Source of the DNA: Salinicola tamaricis
Lineage (GTDB): Bacteria; Pseudomonadota; Gammaproteobacteria; Pseudomonadales; Halomonadaceae
Length of the DNA stretch: 64,000 nucleotides
Assembly (NCBI RefSeq): GCF_003006155.1
Contig: NZ_CP023559.1
Location: forward strand, 930,001-994,000
Reading direction: 5' to 3'
A program made the position numbers and the translations under genes. The notes under the pieces are model-generated. The model ran no database searches and was not told the origin of the DNA. It worked only from the letters and a program-made list of their open reading frames with translations. Below are positions 14,325-24,522 of this stretch, one piece after another. Position 1 is the first letter of the stretch. The number at the start of each line of letters is the position of its first letter.

Positions 14325-15399
14325 TCAGGCTGCCTGGGCGTCCTTGAGCGATGCCATGTCGATGACGAAGCGGTACTTGACGTCACCTTTCTGCATGCGC
14401 TCCCACGCTTCGTTGATCTGATCGATGTTGATCATCTCGACGTCGCAGGTGATGCCGTGCTCGGCACAGAAATCGAGCACTTCCTGGGTTTCCGGCATGC
14501 CACCGATCAGCGAACCGGCGAGCACACGGCGACGGAATACCAGGTTGGCGCCGGAGATGGCCGGGTCGATCGGCTCCAGCAGGCCCACCAGGATATGCGT
14601 GCCGTCGGGCTTGAGCGCTTCCAGATAAGGGTTGATGTCGTGCTGCACCGGCACCGTGTCGAGCATGAAGTCGAAGGTCTCGGCGACCGCTTGCATCTCC
14701 TCGTCGCTGGTGGAGATGACCACGTGGTCGGCGCCCTGCTTCTTGGCCTCGGCCTTCTTCGACTCGGAGCGGGTGAACAGGGTCACCTCGGCGCCCAGCG
14801 CCTTGGCCAGCTTGACGCCCATATGGCCCAGGCCACCCATGCCGATCACGCCGACCTTGTGACCCGGCTTGACGCCATAGTGCTTGAGCGGCGAATAGGT
14901 GGTGATGCCGGCGCACAGGATCGGTGCCGCGGACTTCAGGTCGAGGCCGTCGGGCATGCGCACCACGAAGCGCTCGCTGACCACGACCTTGTCCGAATAG
15001 CCGCCCTGGGTCAGGGTGCCGTCATGCTTGTCGGGGCTACCGTAGGTCATCACGAAACCGTCGGCGCAGTAGTTCTCCAGACCGTCCTGGCACGCCTTGC
15101 ACTCACGGCAGGAGTCGACCATGCAGCCAACGCCGACCAGATCGCCGACCTGATACTGGCTGACATCGTCACCCACAGCAGTGACGCGACCCACGATCTC
15201 GTGCCGGCCGGACGACCGGATAGGAGGCCATGCCCCAATCATCGCGGGCGAAGTGCAGATCACTGTGGCAGACGCCGCAGTAGAGGATCTCGATGGAAAC
15301 ATCATCGGGGCGCGGGGCACGGCGTTCGAAGTTCCAAAGCGCCAGCGGGGTGCTGTCGGAGTGGGCGGCATAGCCTTTGGCTGGGGTCTTCTCGCTCAT
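14325..15399 (-). CDS. Zinc-dependent NAD(P) alcohol/aldehyde dehydrogenase (YahK/CAD-like), frameshifted
   Basis: Cinnamyl-alcohol-dehydrogenase-type medium-chain reductase, likely an NADPH aldehyde reductase. Catalytic zinc site: CGVCHSD near residue 45 and the HEIVG region. Structural zinc site: the four-Cys stretch SCRECKACQDGLENYC. Rossmann motif: GMGGLGHMG. The start ATG at 15397-15399 has AGGAG upstream. The frame breaks between 15203 and 15214: ASYPVV should continue PGHEIVG, but seven bases stand where six are expected, so one base is inserted or two are missing. Divergent from an AraC regulator, a layout like yqhC-yqhD, which suggests aldehyde-responsive control. Confidence 0.85.
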
Positions 15400-15603
15400 G
15401 GGAAAGCTCCTTTTCCGGGGTCGCTCTCGACCCGTGAATAACGGCGAGAAGTGTGGTCCATCGCGGGCCGCGTCGCCATGCTCGATCCTGCCGAAGGCCT
15501 GCCAGATTCTGCTTAGCGAAAGCTGATATTGGCACACCATTCGTAACAATCGTGCACAATACCCTGAAAGCTAACTACACTTAACCCTTCAGACGATCAT
15601 GAC

Positions 15604-15619
15604 ACCCGGTCCGCCGGGT
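15604..15619. promoter_or_regulatory. Palindrome in the araC-type gene leader
   Basis: ACCCGG and CCGGGT separated by TCCG, about 32 bases before the regulator's ATG. It could be an autoregulatory operator or a leader hairpin. No experimental or family support; the wider 15400-15650 gap must hold both divergent promoters. Confidence 0.25.
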
Positions 15620-15650
15620 CAGCAGATACCGCAGCGCAGGGGACTCGCCG

Positions 15651-16574
15651 ATGCTCGACACACGCTCACCACTGCTCGACCGCGCGCCCACCGCACCGGC
15701 CGGCGCCACGCCAAGCGAGGCGGTCTCCGCGCGCCGGCTGGCCGAGGCGATCACCCCCTTGGTCGACGGCGAAGGTTTTCTCGATACCGCAGTAGAGGGG
15801 GTACGCCTGATCGCCTCGCACTGCAGCTATCCGCGCACGCCGCTGATCTATGAACCGGGCATCTTCGTCATCGCCCAGGGCGACAAGATCGGCTATCTGG
15901 GCGAGCGCGTGATCCACTACGGGCCGGGCAACTATCTGGTCCAGGCGCTGCCGATGCCGTTCGAGTGCGAGACGCGCACCCCGGAGAACGCGCCGATGCT
16001 GGGGATCAATATCGCCTTCGATCCGCTCACCCTCAGCGAGCTGGTTCAGCAGCTTCCCGCCCCGGGGCGCGAACTCGGCGACCCGGCGCCGATGGCAGCG
16101 GTGGCGCTGGATGCGACCATGGAGGCGTGCGTGCTGCGCCTGGTCGACTGCCTCGGCGACGCCACCGAGAGCCGGGTGCTCGGCCCGGGGCGTGTCAGGG
16201 AGGTACTGTTCGCCGCGCTTCGCGGGCCCCAGGGCGCCTCGCTGCGTCAGTTGGTGCAGCGCCAGGGCCAGTACGCGCGGATCATCGATGCCCTGACCTA
16301 TCTACACCGCCACTTCGCCAGCCCGCTGACGGTGGAGGCCCTGGCCGCCCAGGCCAACATGAGTGCCTCGCACTTCCACCACCACTTCAAGCGCACCACG
16401 CAGCAGTCGCCGCTGCAGTATCTCAAGCGCCTGCGCCTGCTCAAGGCGCGAGCGCTGCTCGGCCAGCAGCGCATGAACGTGGCCCGCGCCGCCAGCGAGG
16501 TGGGCTATCGCAGCACCTCCCAGTTCAGCCGCGAATACAAGCGCTACTTCGGCGTCAGCCCCTCCCGGGGGTGA
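15651..16574 (+). CDS. AraC family regulator with N-terminal cupin-like (AraC_N) domain
   Basis: A 307-residue transcription regulator. An N-terminal effector domain (PLIYEPGIFVIAQGDKIGYLG, typical of YqhC-like AraC_N proteins) is followed by the two helix-turn-helix units (LTVEALAAQANMSASHFHHH and VARAASEVGYRSTSQFSREY). Divergent from the zinc alcohol dehydrogenase, so it probably activates that gene in response to aldehydes or related electrophiles, as YqhC does (inference from family and position). The frame is intact and the length usual. Confidence 0.88.
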   Translation: MLDTRSPLLDRAPTAPAGATPSEAVSARRLAEAITPLVDGEGFLDTAVEGVRLIASHCSYPRTPLIYEPGIFVIAQGDKIGYLGERVIHYGPGNYLVQALPMPFECETRTPENAPMLGINIAFDPLTLSELVQQLPAPGRELGDPAPMAAVALDATMEACVLRLVDCLGDATESRVLGPGRVREVLFAALRGPQGASLRQLVQRQGQYARIIDALTYLHRHFASPLTVEALAAQANMSASHFHHHFKRTTQQSPLQYLKRLRLLKARALLGQQRMNVARAASEVGYRSTSQFSREYKRYFGVSPSRG

Positions 16575-16628
16575 GCCGCGGGTCCATGTTCGGGGCGCAG
16601 CAGGCAAGGCCGCGCCTGCGGGCCAAGG

Positions 16629-17363
16629 TCAGAGGCCGGCCAGGCCGCGCACCAGGTAGTAGCCGCCGACCACGGTGACGATCCAGCGCGTCCAGGTGCG
16701 AAAGCCGCCGTCACTCAGGCGGTTGAGGATCAGATTGCCGCTGCGCGTGCCGAGAAAGGCGAGCGGCAGCCCCAGTAGCACCCAGCCCCACTCTTGTGCG
16801 CCCATGGCGGCAGCGGCCTGCCAGTAGAAGACGATCTTCAGCGAGTGCGCGATCACCTGGATCGACGCCTTGCTCGCGACCACCGTACGGCGGTCGAGGT
16901 GGGTACGGATGAAGCCGATATCGATGGTCGGCCCCGACACCCCCACGGCGATGGTCAAGCCACCGGAGACCACGCCGCAGAGCACCGCGTGCCCGGGGCG
17001 CGAGACATCCAGATGGAACCAGCGCTTGGGGATCCACACCAGCACCGGCATCAGTCCGAGCACGATCAGCACCACCGTCTCGCTGGGGTGATAGCGCACC
17101 AGCGCCAGTGCCAGTGCGGCGATCACCACCCCGACGGCGATGCCGCCGACGATGCGCCAGTCGATGAAGTGGCGCGACAGCCACGCTCGCGAGGCGTTGG
17201 CAGAGAGCTGGATCACCCCGTGCACGGCGATGGCCGTGGCCGCCGGCAGCCAGGCGAGCAGAAAGCCGAGCAGGACCAGCCCGCCGGCCATACCGAACAC
17301 GCCGGAGAGCACCGAGGTGGCGAAGACCACGCCCAGAAACAGCAGTGAAATGGGTAGGGTCAT
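16629..17363 (-). CDS. Sulfite exporter TauE/SafE family protein
   Basis: A 244-residue membrane protein with about eight helices. GVFGMAGGLVLLGFLLAWLP near the N-terminus and GVSGPTIDIGFIRTHLDRR in the middle are TauE/SafE half-repeats. The family transports sulfite, sulfoacetate or other organosulfur anions, or is of unknown substrate. Start ATG at 17361-17363 (MTLPISLLF). It is divergent from a secreted small protein; the neighbourhood gives no clue to substrate. Confidence 0.82.
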   Translation of the reverse strand: MTLPISLLFLGVVFATSVLSGVFGMAGGLVLLGFLLAWLPAATAIAVHGVIQLSANASRAWLSRHFIDWRIVGGIAVGVVIAALALALVRYHPSETVVLIVLGLMPVLVWIPKRWFHLDVSRPGHAVLCGVVSGGLTIAVGVSGPTIDIGFIRTHLDRRTVVASKASIQVIAHSLKIVFYWQAAAAMGAQEWGWVLLGLPLAFLGTRSGNLILNRLSDGGFRTWTRWIVTVVGGYYLVRGLAGL

Positions 17364-17458
17364 GAAGGGTCTATACTCCAAAAATAGTCCTGCCCCGGCC
17401 CGGCCTCGCGCGCCGACAGGCCCTTGCCCCGACAGTTGTTCACTGAAGGATGATCCGC

Positions 17459-17932
17459 ATGCCCTGCCCCACCCGCTCGCAGCACCCGCTTTGCCGATTC
17501 TCGCTGGCGTTCCTGGCCGTCGCCGTGACGACCTCGCTGGCCCTGACCGCACTGCCCGCCCGGGCATCGAGCCCCGCGGCCTGGGAAGATCAGACCCGCG
17601 ACGTGATCGCCCAGTGCACGGACGCCAGCCAGTTCCCGGACGCCGAGCCGGCGGGCGCGCCGGTGCTGTTCGACGACGAGGCCGGCACCACCGCCCTGCT
17701 GCTGAAGGGCCACTACCCGCAGCAGCACATGAACGGACGTGAGGGACAGGAGCTCTGCCTCTACCTGCGCGCCAGCCAGGAGGTCTTTATCGCTCCTGCC
17801 GACAAGCTCACCGCGGGCGCGGATGCTCTGCCCGACGCACCGGCGGACACCGCTGACGATGCCAACAGCGATACCAGTGACAACGCCAGCCAGGCCAGCA
17901 CGCCGGCCGGCACGGGTGACACCGCGCCCTGA
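17459..17932 (+). CDS. Secreted acidic hypothetical protein
   Basis: About 157 residues with a clear Sec signal peptide (hydrophobic core FSLAFLAVAVTTSLALTALP, cleavage probably after ARA). The mature domain of roughly 85 residues has two cysteines (AQCTDAS, ELCLYL) that could form a disulfide. It ends in a disordered Asp/Ala/Thr/Ser tail (DTADDANSDTSDNAS). No family recognised. I prefer the ATG at 17459 because GAAGG lies nine bases before it; the ATG at 17450 sits directly on that site. Acidic tails are common in halophile exported proteins. Confidence 0.6.
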   Translation: MPCPTRSQHPLCRFSLAFLAVAVTTSLALTALPARASSPAAWEDQTRDVIAQCTDASQFPDAEPAGAPVLFDDEAGTTALLLKGHYPQQHMNGREGQELCLYLRASQEVFIAPADKLTAGADALPDAPADTADDANSDTSDNASQASTPAGTGDTAP

Positions 17933-17989
17933 AGCGTAGCCAGGCTCTGCACCTAGAGTCCTCGCGCGCAGGCAGGTGCTATACACCGC

Positions 17990-18496
17990 CTAGCGCGTGC
18001 CCAGCAGGCGCTGGTAGAACGCCAGATCGAGCCAGCGCTCGAACTTGTAGCCGACCTCGCGCACGGTGCCGGCGTGGCTGAAGCCGAGACGTTCGTGCAG
18101 CGCGATGCTGGCGGCATTGGTGGCGTCGATGCCGCCGATCATGCTGTGGTAGCCCTGCGCCTCGGCGCGCCTGATCAGCGCCTCCATCAGGCAGCGGGCC
18201 ACGCCACGCCCGCGATAGTCGCGATCGACGTAGACCGAGTGCTCGACGCAGTAGCGAAAAGCGGCGTGGGGCCGGAATGGGCCGTAGGTGGCAAAGCCCA
18301 TTAGCCGGCCGCTAGCCTCGTCGAGCACGCCGAGGATCGGCAAGTCACCTTCATGCTTGGTGCGGAACCACTGCTCGATGAAATCCAGTGTGCGCGGCTG
18401 ATACTCGTAGAGCGCGGTGGTATTGAGAATGGCATCGTTGAAGATCGACATCATGGCGCCGCCGTGAACGTCGAACTGGCACTCGATCGGGGTCAT
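17990..18496 (-). CDS. GNAT N-acetyltransferase (phosphinothricin acetyltransferase/MnaT-like)
   Basis: A 168-residue GNAT protein. IFNDAILNTTALYEYQPRT near the N-terminus is a hallmark of the PAT/YncA subgroup. The acetyl-CoA pyrophosphate loop is RDYRGRGVARCLMEAL, and the C-terminal part has NAASIALHERLGFSHAGTVREVGYKF. Family members acetylate methionine sulfoximine or sulfone and phosphinothricin. The start at 18496 (MTPIECQFD) fits relatives better than the ATG seven codons upstream. Confidence 0.85.
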   Translation of the reverse strand: MTPIECQFDVHGGAMMSIFNDAILNTTALYEYQPRTLDFIEQWFRTKHEGDLPILGVLDEASGRLMGFATYGPFRPHAAFRYCVEHSVYVDRDYRGRGVARCLMEALIRRAEAQGYHSMIGGIDATNAASIALHERLGFSHAGTVREVGYKFERWLDLAFYQRLLGTR

Positions 18497-18549
18497 GCGG
18501 ACACTCGTTCCCATCATCGTTATTGGATAGACGCGCCACCGGGGTCAGG

Positions 18550-19008
18550 TCAGTAGAGTGCCGTCGCCTGCAGCGTGGCCAGCGGGCGTTCGCGGCTATC
18601 TTCCAGCACCAGCCGGTCACCACTGCGCGCCAGATGCCGGGTGCGCGAGAGCACATCGAGCCAGTCCTGCTCCTGCGCCTGCAGCGGGCCGCTACAGGCG
18701 CGCCGGGTGGTACCCAGGGCCGAGAAGCTCAGCGCATCGTCGGTGTGCTGATAACGCCCCATCAACCGATTGCAGCCGGTCGAGCCGCGCACGTGGCCGG
18801 CGGCGTTGAACACCAGATGCGCCTCGCGCTGCTGGTCGCCCACCACCGCCGCCTCGCCGCCCAGACTATCCAGGCGCCAATAAGTACCCACCAGCGGCTC
18901 GCTGGGCGCCGGCGCGGTATGCCCGGCGCAAGCGGTGAGCAGGCTGGTGAGCCCGACGATGGCGAATACCGCCAGGGCGAGACGCAGGGACTGGGGCAGC
19001 GTGAACAT
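18550..19008 (-). CDS. META domain (HslJ-like) lipoprotein
   Basis: 152 residues with a lipoprotein signal (LTSLLTAC, Cys as lipidation site) followed by one META domain: GTYWRLDSLGG, LVFNAAGHVRGSTGCNRLMG and ALGTTRRACSGP are the usual family segments. HslJ-type proteins are outer-membrane or periplasmic heat-shock-linked proteins, implicated in novobiocin resistance in E. coli; the molecular role is unknown. The frame is intact and the gene probably forms its own unit. Confidence 0.82.
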   Translation of the reverse strand: MFTLPQSLRLALAVFAIVGLTSLLTACAGHTAPAPSEPLVGTYWRLDSLGGEAAVVGDQQREAHLVFNAAGHVRGSTGCNRLMGRYQHTDDALSFSALGTTRRACSGPLQAQEQDWLDVLSRTRHLARSGDRLVLEDSRERPLATLQATALY

Positions 19009-19129
19009 GGCGAGAGACCTCCGGCGACGGACAGAACGGCGCGCCGCCTCGGCGACGCGCCAATCAAAGTGTCATCTTCGCCCGATTCGGCCACTGTCGA
19101 CAACTCGCGTCCCCGCCCCGGGGAGCGTG

Positions 19130-20577
19130 TCAGTGACGCTCGATCATCGCCGTCAGGTCCTCGGCGATCAGCGGCAGACTCTCGCGCCAGGAGAGATAGG
19201 GAGTCGAGGCAGTGCCGTTGATCAGCACCGCGAAACTGCCCCAGCGCCCCTCACGGGTACGGAAGTAGCCAGCGACAGCGCGCACCGTGACCGGTTCGTT
19301 GAGAGTGCCGGTTTTGAGCATCACGTGGTCCTGGAACACCTCGCTGCCGCGGCGGATGAAGTGCATCGGCCCGTTGGTGGGCACTTGCATGCCGGCGACG
19401 AAGGTGGGGAACAGCGAGGCATTGGCGTACATCGCCGCCAGCAGCGCATCCACGCTGCGCGCCGAGACGCGATTCTCCGGGGTCAGGCCGCTACCGCTCT
19501 TCAACGTCGCCGCGCCGTGCCCGGGCAGGCCGGTGGCAAAGCGCTGGAGCATCGCCCCGGCGTCAGCCAGCTGCTGCTGGGAACCGACGGTGAGATCCAT
19601 CGCCAGGGTGTCGGCCATGAAGTTGTTGGAGTAGTTGAGGGTGCGCAGCAACAGCTCCTGCAGCGGCTTGCCCTCGACCGCGGCGAGCTGCGCGGCGGTC
19701 ACCGGCGGCGGCTGTTGGCTCACCGCATAGCCGCGGCTCACCGCCACCCCGGACTGCTGCAGCAGCGCCAGCAGCGTCTGGCCGGTCTGGTCGGCGGGGT
19801 CCGAGCTGGCCTTGTAGATCGCCTGGGGAAAGCTGTCGGCCGGAATCTGGCCACTGACTTTGAGCGTATCGCCCTGGCTGTCGGTGACTCGCGCAGCGGA
19901 GAGGCTGAGCGAGCCGTTGGCGGCGACCGTGCGCACCTGATTGTCGACGCGTAGGGTCGGCGTCACGGTATCGCAGCTGGTGATCCGCGCCGGCTGACCC
20001 ACCGCGCCCGGCGCTACCGTGGCGCACCAGCTACCGTAGTTGATCGCCGCCGACGACAGCAGCGCGCTGTAGGCGTTGGTGCCGCGGGTCTGTGTCTCGC
20101 AGCGGTCGGTGGTAGTGCAGCGCACCGGCCCGAAGCGCCACTGGCTGATCACCAGCTGGCCATCGACACGCTTGACGCCGCTCTCGCGCAACTTCTGGAT
20201 CAACCGCCACAGCTCCTCGGACGTGAGCGCCGGATCGCCGCCGCCCTCGAGCACCAGATCACCGTGCAGGGTGCCGCTGGGGTCGACGCTGCCGACCGAG
20301 ACGAAACGCGTGGTGAAACGGTGCTGCGGACCCCAGCGGTCGAGCGCCGCCGCCGCCGTATAGAGTTTGGTCACCGACGCCGGCGACAGCGCGCGGTCGG
20401 GGTCGAGCGCCCGAGTACCTCGCCGCTGCCCAGCAGACGCGCCTGGGCGCTGATGGCAAAGCCCTTGTCGGCGAGCTGGGCGACGTGATCGAAACCCGCC
20501 GCCTGCGCGGCCATGGAGAGCGTGGAGAGCGACACCAGACATGACGCCAGAAAACCGCGATACAACGCTTGCCGCAT
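19130..20577 (-). CDS. dacB: D-alanyl-D-alanine carboxypeptidase/endopeptidase (PBP4 type), frameshifted
   Basis: Periplasmic peptidoglycan hydrolase of the S13 family. A signal peptide (LASCLVSLSTLSMAAQAAG) starts at the ATG 20575-20577. Penicillin-binding motifs are complete: SxxK in SPASVTKLYT, SxN in NYSNNFMA, KTG in VMLKTGTLN. The frame breaks near 20410: SGEVLG should continue ALDPDRALSPASVTK, and a GGGG run read as GGG accounts for it. Corrected length is about 482 residues, usual for DacB. It follows trmB on the same strand with a 68-base gap. Confidence 0.92.
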
Positions 20578-20645
20578 GATGAGAACGTCCGCACTGAGTG
20601 AAAGAGAAAGGAGGTAGTGCATCAGCCAAAACCGATGCACCGAGA

Positions 20646-21305
20646 CTAGTCGAGATCGACCGCGTAGCGCCACAGCGTCTGGCCACTCTCGGCATACTTG
20701 CGCTCGAACGGGGTCAGGAACGTCTCCTCGGGGGTGAACGCGCTCCACTCACCGCACCGGTCGCACAGCGTCTCTACCGCCAGCGCAAACTCCTCGACAT
20801 AGATCGCCCAGTTAGAGCGCAGCTCCAGCCGCCCGCCCAGCGCGATCAGTGTGGGAAAGACCGGGTGGCCGTGCCAGCGCTTCTTGAGCTGGGCGCTCTT
20901 GGGATAGGGGTTCGGGTAGAGCAGATAGTGGCGCGCCGGGCGCCAGCCGGCCTCGTGGGCCAGGCGCCAGAAGTCGACCAGGTCGGCGCGTACCAGCAGC
21001 GCATTGCCCGGCAGCTCGCCGTGATCGCGGGAGAGCCGCTGCTCGCTGCGGTCGACGCCGATCACCGCGTGGTCGGGGTGGGCCAGCGCCAAGCGCCGGG
21101 TGGAGAGCCCCACCCCGCAGCCGGCATCGAGGATCAGCGGCTTGTCACTGGCAGCGAGCCAGGCCGCGGCGTGCTCGAAGGCGTCGCGGGTGTGCTGGGC
21201 CGGCGGGCGCTGCCAGACGCTGGCGCGCGCGCGGGCAACGCGCCGCGCGAGGTCGCGATGGGGGCCACTCTGGTTACTGACGATGGCGCGCGAAGACGAT
21301 TGCAT
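20646..21305 (-). CDS. trmB: tRNA (guanine-N7)-methyltransferase TrmB-like
   Basis: 219-residue SAM-dependent methyltransferase with the SAM-binding motif LDAGCGVGLSTRRLA, followed by ARHYLLYPNPYPKSAQLKKR, where TrmB proteins have a conserved PDPWPK-type segment. The latter is diverged (PNPYPKSA), so it belongs to a shorter TrmB-like subgroup common in gammaproteobacteria next to the ordinary TrmB. Start ATG at 21303-21305. The product should place m7G46 in tRNA; a second trmB elsewhere in the genome is possible. Confidence 0.82.
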   Translation of the reverse strand: MQSSSRAIVSNQSGPHRDLARRVARARASVWQRPPAQHTRDAFEHAAAWLAASDKPLILDAGCGVGLSTRRLALAHPDHAVIGVDRSEQRLSRDHGELPGNALLVRADLVDFWRLAHEAGWRPARHYLLYPNPYPKSAQLKKRWHGHPVFPTLIALGGRLELRSNWAIYVEEFALAVETLCDRCGEWSAFTPEETFLTPFERKYAESGQTLWRYAVDLD

Positions 21306-21606
21306 GGCGGAAACACTGACAAACGGAAAGACCCGCCAGTCTACCAGCCCTGCAGCCTGCGATCTCGCCACGCCAACTCACCACTCACCGTGGCAGCGGC
21401 ATGACGCCACGCACGCGCGGGTGTATCATCCCAGCCCACATTCAGCCAATCTTGGCAATACGCCCTTCGAAGGCAGGCGCGGTTCACCACGTTTCGTCGA
21501 TTCCCGCGATCGGCACGCGCCCTGTCGGGAGACGCCCTTTCTTGTCGCTGCGTCACTCCCTGTCTCGAAGAGCCCGATTGCCCCCAACGCTCACGAGGGA
21601 CGTGGC

Positions 21607-23511
21607 TTGTCACATTTACCGGTGATCGTCGGCATGGGCGGCATCAATGCCGCGGGAAGAACCTCCGGGCACCACGCCTACCGCCGCACGATTCTCGAAG
21701 CCCTGCCGGAGACGGCACAGACCCAGACCCTGGTGGCTCTGGCCGCACTCATGCGCCTGGTCACCCGCAGCGCGGACGGCGGCTGGGAGAGCGAAGAGGG
21801 TGAATCCCTCGACGCCTCCCAGATCGTCGCCCGTTATCGCGAGCACATTCTCGCCCACACCCTGATCCGGCGCATCGAGGACGACGCCTACGGCGCCGCG
21901 GGCATCCCCGGCAACCGCGAACTGGCGATGACCTTCGCCGAGCCGGTGCGTTTCACCACCTCGCGCCGGCAGCTACCGCAGCCGCTGCCGGCGGGCTGGG
22001 AAGTGCGCGAGATCGACCGTCACACGGTCGAGGTCGCGGTGCCCGCGGGGGCGCTGCAGGCGCTGCTGCCGGAGCGCCGCCAGGCCGCCGTGCGCGCCGC
22101 CGGCCAGTTGCCGCTGGGTTTTGCCCCGGACACCTTCTATCGTAGCGTGCACCATCCACGCGGGCTGTCGATGGCGATCTTCGGCGTCAGCGACTGTCTC
22201 GGCCAGAGCGGGCTCGACTGGGAGCGCGTGCGCGGCCAGCTCGACCCCGACGCCATCGCGGTCTACGCCGGCAACTCCATCGGCCAGCTCGACGACGCCG
22301 GCTGGGGCGGCATGCTCAAGAGCTTCGTCACCGGCAGCCGCACCACCTCGAAGCAGATGCCGCTGGGCTACGGCCAGATGCCGGCCGATTTCCTCAACGC
22401 TTACGTGCTCGGCAGCGTGGGCGCCACTGGGGCAATCCAGGGCGCCTGCGCGACCTTCCTCTATAACCTGCGCCTCGGGGTCGAGGATATTCGCCAGGGC
22501 CGCCGCCGCATGGTGATGGTGGGCACCAGCGACGCCCCGGTGACTCCCGAGATCATCGAGGGCTTCCGCGCCATGAGCGCGCTGGCCGACGATCAGAGCC
22601 TGATGGCGCTGGATGCGCTGGAGCTGCTCACCGACGCCGACTACCAGCGCGCCTGCCGGCCGTTCGCGCGCAACTGCGGCTTCACCATCGCCGAGGCCTC
22701 GCAGTTCGTGCTGCTGATGGACGACTCGCTGGCGCTGGAGACCGGCGCCCAGATCCTCGGCGCGGTGCCAGAAGTGCACGTCAACGCCGACGGCTGGAAG
22801 CGCTCGATCTCGGCCCCAGGCATCGGCAACTACATCACCCTGGGCAAGTCGGTCGCGCTGGCGCGTTCGATCCTCGGCGACGACAGCGTGCGCCAGCGCA
22901 CCTATCTGCACGCCCACGGCACCAGCACGCCCAAGAACCGCACCACCGAGTCGCACATCTTCGACCAGGTGGCGCGCGCCAACGGTATCGAGAACTGGCC
23001 GGTGGCGGCGATCAAGGCGTTCATCGGTCACTCCCAGGGCAGCGCCGCGGGGGACCAGATCGCTAGTGCCCTGGGGACGTTCGCCCACGGCTACATCCCG
23101 GGCATCCCGACACTGGATGCGGTGGCCGACGACGTCTTCGCCGAGCGCCTGCGCTTCTTCCGCGAGCCGCTGGCGTTCGAAGCCGACGCCAGCTTCATCA
23201 ACGCCAAGGGTTTCGGCGGCAACAATGCCACCGGACTGCTACTCTCGCCGGCAGTGACCGAGCGTCTGCTGGTCAAGCGTCACGGCCAGCGCGCGGTGGA
23301 CGCCTGGCGCGGGCGCCGCGAGCAGGCGCTGGCCGCTTCGGAGCAGTACCGAGAAGCCGCCGACAGCGGCCACTTCGAGGTGATCTATCGCTTTGGCGAA
23401 GGCGTGCTCGAAGGCCCCGAGCTGGAAGTGGGTGCCGAGGCCATCCTCATCCCCGGCTATGCTCAGCCGGTATCGCTCAAGGCCGACAACCCCTTCGGCT
23501 CGCTCGAATGA
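21607..23511 (+). CDS. fabY: Beta-ketoacyl-ACP synthase FabY
   Basis: Starts fatty acid synthesis by condensing acetyl-CoA with malonyl-ACP in organisms that use FabY instead of FabH (Pseudomonas PA5174 family). The protein has 634 residues. It opens with LSHLPVIVGMGGINAAGR, has the nucleophile Cys281 in IQGACATFLYN, and the catalytic histidines in HAHGTSTPKN and IGHSQGSAAGD. I set the start at TTG 21607, seven bases after GAGGG, which gives the family N-terminus; the frame is open far upstream but that part overlaps trmB antisense. No ATG exists before residue 9, so the rare start may limit expression. Confidence 0.9.
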   Translation: MSHLPVIVGMGGINAAGRTSGHHAYRRTILEALPETAQTQTLVALAALMRLVTRSADGGWESEEGESLDASQIVARYREHILAHTLIRRIEDDAYGAAGIPGNRELAMTFAEPVRFTTSRRQLPQPLPAGWEVREIDRHTVEVAVPAGALQALLPERRQAAVRAAGQLPLGFAPDTFYRSVHHPRGLSMAIFGVSDCLGQSGLDWERVRGQLDPDAIAVYAGNSIGQLDDAGWGGMLKSFVTGSRTTSKQMPLGYGQMPADFLNAYVLGSVGATGAIQGACATFLYNLRLGVEDIRQGRRRMVMVGTSDAPVTPEIIEGFRAMSALADDQSLMALDALELLTDADYQRACRPFARNCGFTIAEASQFVLLMDDSLALETGAQILGAVPEVHVNADGWKRSISAPGIGNYITLGKSVALARSILGDDSVRQRTYLHAHGTSTPKNRTTESHIFDQVARANGIENWPVAAIKAFIGHSQGSAAGDQIASALGTFAHGYIPGIPTLDAVADDVFAERLRFFREPLAFEADASFINAKGFGGNNATGLLLSPAVTERLLVKRHGQRAVDAWRGRREQALAASEQYREAADSGHFEVIYRFGEGVLEGPELEVGAEAILIPGYAQPVSLKADNPFGSLE

Positions 23512-24336
<825 letters not shown>

Positions 24337-24337
<1 letters not shown>

Positions 24338-24480
24338 GAGGGCGTTTACAAAATGCCTGCGCTCGGCAATACGGCGTTGAAATCAGCCTCAAAGTACTCA
24401 TTTACTCCAATGTAAACTCCGTTTTTTCGGCCGATTTCGCCTTGTCTTGCCTTCGCTCGTCGAATTTGTAAACACCCTCT
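24337..24480. repeat. Palindromic intergenic repeat, copy 1
   Basis: 144 bp whose ends are inverted repeats: AGAGGGCGTTTACAAA at 24337-24352 and TTTGTAAACACCCTCT at 24465-24480. Inner parts also pair imperfectly (GCTCGGCAATACGGCG against CGCCTTGTCTTGCC-CGCTCG; CTCATTTAC against GTAAACTCC). The whole element can fold into one long stem-loop. Related copies lie at 27301-27430 and 45938-46094. It begins on the stop codon of the ferredoxin gene and may act as its terminator. Confidence 0.85.
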
Positions 24481-24522
24481 GAGCGGGGTGGTTAACGCCT
24501 ACCCGCTTCCCCGCCTGCAAGG

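Noticed and set aside
14325-15399. Programmed frameshifting as the cause of the split genes
   Set aside because: No shared slippery heptamer or downstream structure; breaks occur in unrelated genes and at different sequence contexts.
21100-21606. 169-residue N-terminal extension of FabY
   Set aside because: It is antisense to trmB and of random composition; GAGGG and TTG 21607 fit the family N-terminus.
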